Below, piece by piece: positions 58,310-64,000 of a DNA stretch of 64,000 nucleotides. The notes beneath the pieces were generated by a model. It worked only from the letters and a program-made list of their open reading frames with translations, did no database searches and was not told where the DNA came from. Numbering within the stretch: the first letter of the stretch is position 1; each line of letters starts with the position of its first letter. Both the position numbers and the translations under genes were made by a program. Origin of the DNA: Limnochordaceae bacterium (GTDB lineage Bacteria; Bacillota; Limnochordia; Limnochordales; Geochordaceae); contig JADBKR010000005.1 of NCBI GenBank assembly GCA_014896295.1, positions 62,001 through 126,000 of the forward strand, read 5' to 3'.

Positions 58310-59313
58310 CGGCGACCGCCCCACCGGAGGACCGAGGCGCCCCAGGTGAGCCCCCCGCCGAAGGCGGCCAGGACCAGGTAGTCGCCCTCCGCCACCTTGC
58401 CTGCCCGCACCGTCTCGTCCAGCGCCAGCGGAATGGAAGCCGCCGAGGTGTTGCCGTACCGGTCGATGTTGACGACCACCCGATCCTCTTCGATCCCCAG
58501 GCGCCTGGCCGCCGCATCGATGATGCGCACGTTGGCCTGGTGAGGGATGAACCACCGCACCCGGTCGACCGAGACCCCCGCTTCCTGCAACGCCTTTTCG
58601 GCGGCCTCCCCCATGGTCCGCACCGCGATCTTGAACACCTCGTTGCCGGCCATCTTGATGAAGTGGAGTCGCTCGGCCACCGTGGCGGCCGACGCGGGCC
58701 TGCGCGAGCCCCCCGCCGGCAGGTGGAGCAGGTGCCCATAGCTACCGTCGGATCCGAGGTGGGAAGAGAGCAACCCGTATCCGGGCCCCACCGGGCCCAG
58801 CACCACCGCGCCCGCCGCGTCCCCAAACAGCACGCACGTCGAGCGGTCGGTGTAGTCGGTGATCTTGCTGAGGCACTCGGCCCCGACGACCAGGGCGTAG
58901 CCGGCCCGGCCCGTCGCCACGAAGGCCGCAGCCGTGTCCAGGCCGTACAAGAAGCCGGAGCAGGCGGCCGCCAGGTCGAAGGCGGCTGCCCGGCGCGCCC
59001 CCAGACGGTCCTGCACCAGGTTGGCCGTCGACGGGAAGGACATGTCGGGAGTCACGGTGGCCACCACGATCAGGTCGAGCTCGTCCGGCCCCACTCCGGC
59101 CGCCTCCAGGGCCCGGCGCCCGGCCAACAGCGCCAGGTCCGACGTGGCGGTCTTTTCGTCTGCGATGTGACGCTCCCGGATGCCCGTGCGGGTGCGGATC
59201 CACTCGTCGCTCGTCTCCACCATCTTCTCCAGGTCGAAGTTGGTCAGCACCCGCTCGGGCACCGCCGACCCCGTGCCCCATATCCCGACGGCACGCCCTT
59301 CACGAACCGGCAT
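58306..59313 (-). CDS. fabH: Beta-ketoacyl-ACP synthase III
   Basis: Initiates fatty-acid synthesis from an acyl-CoA and malonyl-ACP. About 335 residues with Cys118 in AFDLAAACSGFLYGLD, His in WFIPHQANVRI and Asn in RYGNTSAASIPLAL. ATG at 59313 overlaps the plsX end by 14 nt. Confidence 0.96.
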   Translation of the reverse strand: MPVREGRAVGIWGTGSAVPERVLTNFDLEKMVETSDEWIRTRTGIRERHIADEKTATSDLALLAGRRALEAAGVGPDELDLIVVATVTPDMSFPSTANLVQDRLGARRAAAFDLAAACSGFLYGLDTAAAFVATGRAGYALVVGAECLSKITDYTDRSTCVLFGDAAGAVVLGPVGPGYGLLSSHLGSDGSYGHLLHLPAGGSRRPASAATVAERLHFIKMAGNEVFKIAVRTMGEAAEKALQEAGVSVDRVRWFIPHQANVRIIDAAARRLGIEEDRVVVNIDRYGNTSAASIPLALDETVRAGKVAEGDYLVLAAFGGGLTWGASVLRWGGRR

Positions 59314-60319
59314 GCGACGAAACCTCCTCCGGCAGCCTCTGGATCGCCTCGCCGATCGAGGCCACGAGGTCACCCCTCACTCCCCGGTGGGCCAGCCGCA
59401 CGGCGTTGGCCATGGCGACCTCGTCGGAGCGGCCGTGGGCGACGACGACCACCCCGCGCACGCCGATCAAGAAGGCCCCCCCGTACGACCGGTAGTCCAG
59501 CCGCGCCCGCAAGGAGGAAAGGGCGCCCTTCAGGAGCCATCCACCGAGCTTGCCCCGCACGCTCGCCGCGGCCGCTCGCTTGATCTCGCCCAGCAAGGCG
59601 GCGGCGAACCCCTCGATGGACTTGAGCAGCACGTTGCCCACGAAGCCGTCGCACACGACCACGTCGCACGCCCCGGAGAAGACGTCCTTGCCCTCCACGT
59701 TGCCCACGAAGCCGGGGACGTGGCGGCGCATGAGCGGGTGCACGGCGATGGTGAGCTCGTTGCCCTTCGTCTCCTCCTCCCCGATGTTGAGCAACCCCAC
59801 CCGGGCTTCGGGGATACCCAGCACCACCCGGGCGAAGACCCGGCCCAGCACGCCGAACTGCACCAGGTGCGAGGGCCGGCAGTCCACGTTGGCCCCTCCG
59901 TCGAGCAGCACCACGGGGCCGGTGAAAAGCGGCAGCACGACGGCGATGGCCGGGCGCTCGACGCCCGGGATGCGGCCGATGTGGAGCAGGGAGGCGGCCA
60001 GCACGGCCCCCGTGCTCCCGGCCGACACGAGCGCCCCCTCCGCTCCCAGCTCCTTCACCCGGCGGGCCGCCACGACGAGCGAGGCATCTCGCTTCTTGCG
60101 CACGGCTTCGACGGGGTGCTCGTCCATGCCGATCTGCTCCGTGGCGGCCACGACCCGGATCCGCTCCCCTGAAGCCGCGCCCTGGAGCAGCGGCTCGATG
60201 GCGGTGGGAAGGCCGACCAGTTCGATAGGGCCGGACACGTCCGCGGCCGCCTGCAGCGCTCCTCGCACCGGCGACCTGGGAGCGTCGTCGCCGCCCATGG
60301 CATCAACGACCAGAGCCAT
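59300..60319 (-). CDS. plsX: Phosphate acyltransferase PlsX
   Basis: Converts acyl-ACP to acyl-phosphate for phospholipid synthesis; about 339 residues. MALVVDAMGGDDAPRSPVRGAL is the family start. GALVSAGSTGAVLAASLL, VLLDGGANVDCRPSHLVQFGVLG and VVCDGFVGNVLLKSIEG are characteristic. The ATG at 60319 overlaps fapR by 17 nt. Confidence 0.96.
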   Translation of the reverse strand: MALVVDAMGGDDAPRSPVRGALQAAADVSGPIELVGLPTAIEPLLQGAASGERIRVVAATEQIGMDEHPVEAVRKKRDASLVVAARRVKELGAEGALVSAGSTGAVLAASLLHIGRIPGVERPAIAVVLPLFTGPVVLLDGGANVDCRPSHLVQFGVLGRVFARVVLGIPEARVGLLNIGEEETKGNELTIAVHPLMRRHVPGFVGNVEGKDVFSGACDVVVCDGFVGNVLLKSIEGFAAALLGEIKRAAAASVRGKLGGWLLKGALSSLRARLDYRSYGGAFLIGVRGVVVVAHGRSDEVAMANAVRLAHRGVRGDLVASIGEAIQRLPEEVSSHAGS

Positions 60320-60908
60320 CCTCGTCCCCCGCTTCCTCTGTGGGCCCATCCCGGGGCACCGCGACCACGAACAGCCCCCGGAGCACCTGCGCCTGCCGCA
60401 CGCGGCTGTCCACGACGACCAGGTGAGTGGAGCCCCGGGAGCGCTGGATGCGGGCGCTGCAAACGACTTCTTCCCCTACCCGCACCGTCCGGGTGAAGCG
60501 CACCCGGGCCGACCCCGTCAGCGCCCAGTCGGCGTCGATGAGGGCAACCGCCAGGGAGTTGGCCTGGGCGAAGAGGTAGTGGCCCCGGACGATCCCCGTG
60601 CGGGCGAAGGCCATCTCCCCGGTCGTCCGCAGCAAGGAGATACCCCGGCGGCCGAGCTCGAGCTCCACGACCTCGCCGACCACCTCGCTGGCGTACAGCG
60701 ACCGCGGCCGCACGAGCCGCTCGGCGAGCTGGCGGGTGCGCTGCCGTACGTCGGGAATCCCCAGCCGCAGGCGGTACAGGCGCACCGTCGGAAGACTGAC
60801 CCCGATGCGGGCGGCGAGCTCCCTGTCCGTGAGGAACGGCTCCTGGTGCAGCACCGCCCGCAGCCGTTCCAGCCGTTTTTCTACGACCTGGTCAGGTGAC
60901 CTACTCAT
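60303..60908 (-). CDS. fapR: Fatty acid and phospholipid regulator FapR
   Basis: Malonyl-CoA-responsive transcription repressor, 201 residues. N-terminal helix-turn-helix (FLTDRELAARIGVSLPTVRLYRLRLGIPDVRQR), a linker helix, and a hotdog-fold ligand domain with GIVRGHYLFAQANSLAVALIDADWALTGSARVRFTR. It heads the plsX-fabH-fabD-fabG block, the normal autoregulated arrangement. A canonical FapR palindrome was not found upstream. Confidence 0.93.
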   Translation of the reverse strand: MSRSPDQVVEKRLERLRAVLHQEPFLTDRELAARIGVSLPTVRLYRLRLGIPDVRQRTRQLAERLVRPRSLYASEVVGEVVELELGRRGISLLRTTGEMAFARTGIVRGHYLFAQANSLAVALIDADWALTGSARVRFTRTVRVGEEVVCSARIQRSRGSTHLVVVDSRVRQAQVLRGLFVVAVPRDGPTEEAGDEDGSGR

Positions 60909-60926
60909 AAATCGTGACCTTCGAAT

Positions 60927-60948
60927 GCCCCGCCCGCAAGGGCGGGGC
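60927..60948 (-). other. 9-bp GC hairpin between rpmF and fapR
   Basis: GCCCCGCCC (60927-60935) and GGGCGGGGC (60940-60948) form an uninterrupted stem with a 4-nt loop, 19 nt before the fapR start. No U-run follows. Possible partial terminator or processing site lowering fab expression relative to L32. Confidence 0.5.
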
Positions 60949-61000
60949 GTCGAGCTTTCCTCCCATGCCCCGGCGGCCCGGCCTCGCGCCGGCTAGCCCG

Positions 61001-61186
61001 TCATGCCTGCTCCACCGGAGGCAGGTACTGGCGGCCGTCGTACGTGCCGCAGTACGGGCAGACGCGGTGGGGCACCCGCAGCTTGTGGCAGCGCGGGCAC
61101 TCAGAGAGATTGGGCGCTACGAGCCGCCACATGGAGCGCCGCGTGCGGGTGCGGGCTTTGGAGAAGCGCCGCTTGGGGTTTGCCAC
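61001..61186 (-). CDS. rpmF: 50S ribosomal protein L32
   Basis: A 61-residue basic protein, MANPKRRFSKARTRTRRSMWRL. It carries a zinc-binding C4 motif, CPRCHKLRVPHRVCPYCG. Start at 61186, 3 nt after yceD. This is the Cys-containing L32 form, which needs zinc. Confidence 0.96.
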   Translation of the reverse strand: MANPKRRFSKARTRTRRSMWRLVAPNLSECPRCHKLRVPHRVCPYCGTYDGRQYLPPVEQA

Positions 61187-61189
61187 TGC

Positions 61190-61726
61190 TCATTCGCCTC
61201 CTCGCTGCCGGGGCACGGGCTCGACCAGCAACCGCCCCAGCGCTGCCCAGCGCTCGTCCACCCCGGTGCGGCGACAGTCGCAGGGGCCCTCGTTGAGGTT
61301 CTTGCCACACGTCGGGCACAGCCCCCTGCAATCCTCCCGGCACAGCCGCTTCATGGGCAGCGCAAGCTGCAGGTGCTCTCGGATCGCCTCGGACAGGTCC
61401 AAGACGTCGCCGGAGAACCAGTTGGCCACGTCATCGCCTTCCGGGTGCTGGCCTCTCAGCCGATCCGGATAGTACATCTCCTGCATCGGCCGATCGATGG
61501 GCAACACGAACGGCGACAGGCATCGCGTGCACTCCAACCGGGCCTCGCACCGCAACCGGACCTGGACCAGATACCCTTTCCCCGTGTGGGTGACCGTGCC
61601 GTGCACTCGTACCGGGCTGCACTGGATCTCGCCGCCGGCGACTTCCAGGGGCGGGGACTTCGTCTCGCCCTCGATCGGGAGCTGTCCGCCTTTTTGCTCC
61701 CGGATGGCGTGGATGTTGACCTGCAC
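61190..61726 (-). CDS. yceD: DUF177/YceD family protein
   Basis: A 178-residue protein implicated in 23S rRNA processing or accumulation, always upstream of rpmF. The motif LECTRCLSPFVLPID and a second Cys cluster (CREDCRGLCPTCGKNLNEGPCDC) may bind zinc. GTG at 61726 is preceded by GAGAGGG. First gene of the fab operon. Confidence 0.93.
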   Translation of the reverse strand: MQVNIHAIREQKGGQLPIEGETKSPPLEVAGGEIQCSPVRVHGTVTHTGKGYLVQVRLRCEARLECTRCLSPFVLPIDRPMQEMYYPDRLRGQHPEGDDVANWFSGDVLDLSEAIREHLQLALPMKRLCREDCRGLCPTCGKNLNEGPCDCRRTGVDERWAALGRLLVEPVPRQRGGE

Positions 61727-61747
61727 GGCCCTCTCGCCACCTCGCCC

Positions 61748-61776
61748 ATTATAGTGAGCCCCTGGAGGGGCGTCAA
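61748..61776 (-). promoter_or_regulatory. Sigma-A promoter of the yceD-rpmF-fapR-plsX-fab operon
   Basis: Minus strand TTGACG (61771-61776), 17-nt spacer, TATAAT (61748-61753), a perfect -10. Inside the spacer lies the palindrome GCCCCT-CC-AGGGGC, an operator-like element. It does not resemble the AT-rich FapR box of Bacillus. It lies 22 nt upstream of the yceD start. Confidence 0.85.
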
Positions 61777-61847
61777 GAAAAGCCATCCCTCCCTGCTCGT
61801 ATACATTCCCGGGAAGCGACGGGAAACGCAGAAGGAAGGCTCAGCCA

Positions 61848-63110
61848 TTGCGTCCGGTGCATCCATCCCTCCGGCCCGAACTCAGGACCTACCTCGCGGC
61901 CTTGCTGTTGGGACTGTTCGCGGCAGCCGTGGTGGTCGCCGCCAAGGACGCTTTCGAGGCCAGCCTCTTTGGCCTTCGACTGTGGCTCGAGGCGGTCCTC
62001 CCGGCGCTCATGCCCTTTTTTGCCCTCTCCGAGATCCTGGCGGCCTTCGGGGTCATCCATTTCATCGGTGTGCTGCTCGAGCCTCTGATGCGGCCGCTGT
62101 TTAACATTCCCGGGGCAGGCGCCTTCGCGTTCGCCATGGGGCTGGTGAGCGGCTACCCCCTCGGGGCCATCATCACCGCCCGGCTGTGCAAGGACCGGCT
62201 GTGCAACTCCGTCGAAGGCGAACGGCTGGTCGCTCTCGCCAACACCGCGGATCCGTTGTTCATGGCGGGGGTAGTGGCGGCGGGATTCTTCCAGGTGCCG
62301 GAGCTGGGAGGCGTGCTCAGCGTGGCCCACTACCTGGGCGTGCTGCTGGTCGGGTTCTCCGGAGCCTTCCACGACCGGGGCGCTCCCGAGACCCCGCCGA
62401 TCGAGGCGACCTCCCGGGAGGGAGTGCTGCGCCGCGCCCTGGCCGCCATGCTGAAGGCGCACCGGGCCGACGGCCGGCCCTTCGGCCAGGTGCTCGGCGA
62501 CGCCGTCCGATCGGCCATGCACAGCATGCTGCTCATCGGGGGCACCATCATCCTCTTTTCCGTCCTGCTGCGCGTGCTGGCCCGTGTGGGCATCGTACCC
62601 CTCCTGTCCGGGGCGGCAGGATGGGTGGGCCAGGCGCTGGGGCTCGATCGGAGCATGGGAGAGGTGCTGGTGCGGGGCCTGTTCGAGATCACCAACGGCA
62701 CGCAGTCTGCCTCCCAGGCCCGGGGATCGCTCGTGGAGCGGGCGGCACTCGCGAGCTTCGTCATAGGCTGGTCAGGACTGGCGGTCCACACGCAGGTGGC
62801 CGCGGTGGTCCAGGGCACCGGTATCCGCCTCGGGCCTTACCTGCGCGCCCGCTTGCTGCACGGCGTGCTGGCGGCGATCCTCACCGTGGCCCTCATGGCA
62901 CTCGGCATGGGGCCCGCCGTTGGCGCCTGGGCCGCACCGGCGGCTCCCGCGGGCCCGGTACCGCTGTGGTGGACCTTCGGGGCCCTGATGTGGCGCATGA
63001 AGACGGCGGCGTTGTTGCTGGGTCTGTTGGTCGTAGCGGCCACGGCCGGAGCGGTGGTACGCCGCCTGGTCGCCTGGGGTCCGTGGATCGCCCGGGCGGG
63101 GCGACTCTGA
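61848..63110 (+). CDS. ylbJ: Sporulation integral membrane protein YlbJ
   Basis: A ~420-residue polytopic protein with about eight membrane segments, related to nucleoside-transport gate proteins. It has LWLEAVLPALMPFFALSEILAAFGVIHFIGVLLEPLMRPLFNIPGAGAFAFAMGLVSGYPLGA, MLLIGGTIILFSVLL and LFEITNGTQ. In Bacillus it is a sigma-E gene needed for spore cortex. TTG at 61848 has AGGAAGG 8 nt upstream. Next to coaD as in Bacillus. Divergent from yceD. Confidence 0.92.
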   Translation: MRPVHPSLRPELRTYLAALLLGLFAAAVVVAAKDAFEASLFGLRLWLEAVLPALMPFFALSEILAAFGVIHFIGVLLEPLMRPLFNIPGAGAFAFAMGLVSGYPLGAIITARLCKDRLCNSVEGERLVALANTADPLFMAGVVAAGFFQVPELGGVLSVAHYLGVLLVGFSGAFHDRGAPETPPIEATSREGVLRRALAAMLKAHRADGRPFGQVLGDAVRSAMHSMLLIGGTIILFSVLLRVLARVGIVPLLSGAAGWVGQALGLDRSMGEVLVRGLFEITNGTQSASQARGSLVERAALASFVIGWSGLAVHTQVAAVVQGTGIRLGPYLRARLLHGVLAAILTVALMALGMGPAVGAWAAPAAPAGPVPLWWTFGALMWRMKTAALLLGLLVVAATAGAVVRRLVAWGPWIARAGRL

Positions 63111-63111
63111 G

Positions 63112-63127
63112 CCGGGGAGCCCCGGCG
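63112..63127. terminator. Palindrome between convergent ylbJ and coiled-coil gene
   Basis: GCCGGGG and CCCCGGC (7-bp arms, 2-bp centre) fill the 18-bp gap between the converging stop codons. It may work as a compact bidirectional terminator, though no T-run is present. Confidence 0.35.
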
Positions 63128-63128
63128 G

Positions 63129-63698
63129 TCACTGCGCCGGCGTGGAGGCCTGTTCGACGCCCTGGCCCGCCTCTTGCTCGGGGCGGGGGTCGGAGGCCCC
63201 GGCCGCCTCCTGCAAGCGGCGCTGCAACTCTTCTCGGCCCCGCTGGACCTGGAGCAGGTGCCGCTGGATCTCGGAGAGGGTCTTCTCCAGCGCCTGCTCC
63301 ACCATGGTGAGCACCGAGTCGGCGTAGCTGTTGGCGCCCGCCTCGAGCTCGGCGGCGCGCCGGCGCTGCTCCTCCATGAGCCTGTCCGCCTCTTCCCGGG
63401 CCTGGCGCAGCACCTCGCTCTCGCGCACCAGACGCGTCGCGTACTCCTCGGCCTTCAGTACGATGCGTTCAGCCTCGGCCTGTGCTTCCTGCAGCACCTG
63501 ATCGCGCCGGGCGAGCAGCTCCTCGGCCTGCTCCAGTTCCTGGGGGAGGGCCCGGCGGATCCGATCGATGAGCTGCAGAGCCTCGTCGCCCCGGAGCACC
63601 GTCCGCCCCCCGAGAGGCAGGGTGGGGGCGGACGCCACCAGGTGCTCCAGCCGTTCGAGCAGCAACTGGACCGTCACGACCCGAGTCTGGTCGGCCAT
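63129..63698 (-). CDS. Coiled-coil protein next to coaD
   Basis: A 189-residue, heavily charged alpha-helical protein. It begins MADQTRVVTVQLLLERLEHLV and has LIDRIRRALPQELEQAEELLARRDQVLQEAQAEAERIVLKAEEYATRLVRE, similar to DivIVA or F0-b coiled coils but without a membrane anchor. I recall uncharacterised proteins of this style beside coaD in Firmicutes. No function can be assigned. ATG at 63698, 11 nt after coaD. Confidence 0.6.
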   Translation of the reverse strand: MADQTRVVTVQLLLERLEHLVASAPTLPLGGRTVLRGDEALQLIDRIRRALPQELEQAEELLARRDQVLQEAQAEAERIVLKAEEYATRLVRESEVLRQAREEADRLMEEQRRRAAELEAGANSYADSVLTMVEQALEKTLSEIQRHLLQVQRGREELQRRLQEAAGASDPRPEQEAGQGVEQASTPAQ

Positions 63699-63709
63699 GG
63701 CGCGCTCTC

Positions 63710-64000
63710 CTACTCCTGTGGGCTCCCGGCACCCCCGGCGCCGTCGCCGGTGGAGAAGCGCGACCGCAAGCGCTCGGCTACCCCCGGGGGCACCCACCGG
63801 CCCACGTCCCCGCCGAACCGGGCTACCTCCTTGATGAGGCTCGAACTGATGAACGCGTACTCGCTCGACGTCACGATGAAGACGGTGTCGATACGGCTTT
63901 CCAGGTTGCGATTCATGGTGGCCATGACGAACTCGTACTCGAAGTCGGAGACGGCCCGCAAGCCCCGGACGATGGCGATGGCGTGGCGCGAGCGGGCGTA
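63710..64000 (-). CDS. coaD: Phosphopantetheine adenylyltransferase (partial, N-terminus outside window)
   Basis: C-terminal ~96 residues of the coenzyme A enzyme that adenylates 4'-phosphopantetheine. The visible AIVRGLRAVSDFEYEFVMATMNRNLE and SSSLIKEVARFGGDV are diagnostic. The frame continues off the window end. In B. subtilis coaD (ylbI) also adjoins ylbJ. The C-terminal ~20 residues are a Gly/Ala-rich extension. Confidence 0.94.
   Translation of the reverse strand, partial: YARSRHAIAIVRGLRAVSDFEYEFVMATMNRNLESRIDTVFIVTSSEYAFISSSLIKEVARFGGDVGRWVPPGVAERLRSRFSTGDGAGGAGSPQE

Overview
The window is a 64 kb piece of a very GC-rich (about 70% by eye) bacterial chromosome carrying the conserved Firmicutes housekeeping/flagellar super-cluster, nearly all on the minus strand. 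Gene order (rnc-smc-ftsY-ylxM-ffh-rpsP-khpA-rimM-trmD-rplS ... rnhB-yraN-comM-dprA-topA-trmFO-hslV-hslU-flgB...fliA-rpsB-tsf-pyrH-frr-uppS-cdsA-rseP-proS) is that of Firmicutes, and spoVS, ylbJ and fapR fit a spore-forming lineage. The GC content, and an LpxA-type acyltransferase (normally a lipid A enzyme) beside a DegT aminotransferase, suggest a diderm, high-GC deep branch such as Limnochordia. That taxonomic guess is inference.

Layout by coordinate; transcription on the minus strand runs from high to low coordinates. 1-7.4 kb: proS (partial), rseP, cdsA, uppS, a small unknown, frr, pyrH, tsf, rpsB, with a clear sigma-A promoter and a long leader before rpsB. 7.4-31.5 kb: one large flagellar/motility locus with basal body, hook, export apparatus, stator, FlhF/FlhG, a PilZ protein and the flagellar sigma factor. 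fliM is not in it. 31.5-31.9 kb: an intergenic region of lower GC with a candidate sigma-28 promoter and inverted repeats. 31.9-38.8 kb: hslU, hslV, trmFO, topA, dprA. 38.8-41.0 kb: a small zinc-ribbon protein, a DegT aminotransferase and lpxA, inserted between dprA and comM. 41.0-54 kb: comM, a plus-strand Nudix gene, yraN, rnhB, lepB, rplS, trmD, rimM, khpA, rpsP, ffh, ylxM, ftsY, smc, spoVS. 54-61.8 kb: rnc and the fatty-acid/phospholipid operon fabF-acpP-fabG-fabD-fabH-plsX-fapR-rpmF-yceD. 61.8-64 kb: plus-strand ylbJ, then a coiled-coil protein and coaD (partial) on the minus strand.

A striking technical or biological feature is the number of single-base indels that break otherwise well conserved genes: rnc, rnhB, lpxA, trmFO, fliK, the flagellar operon protein next to flgD, flgE (many) and flhA. 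Many lie in short C/G or T runs, and the reading frame is restored by adding or removing one base. Sequencing or assembly error is the likeliest explanation for most; the dense cluster in flgE deserves separate attention. I found no CRISPR array, tRNA, rRNA, transposase or prophage. The most biologically interesting points are the lpxA-degT pair, the sigma-H-like promoter before spoVS, the hairpin between rpsB and tsf, the palindromes upstream of flgB, and the absence of fliM, dxr, ispG, rbgA, xerC and codY from their usual places.
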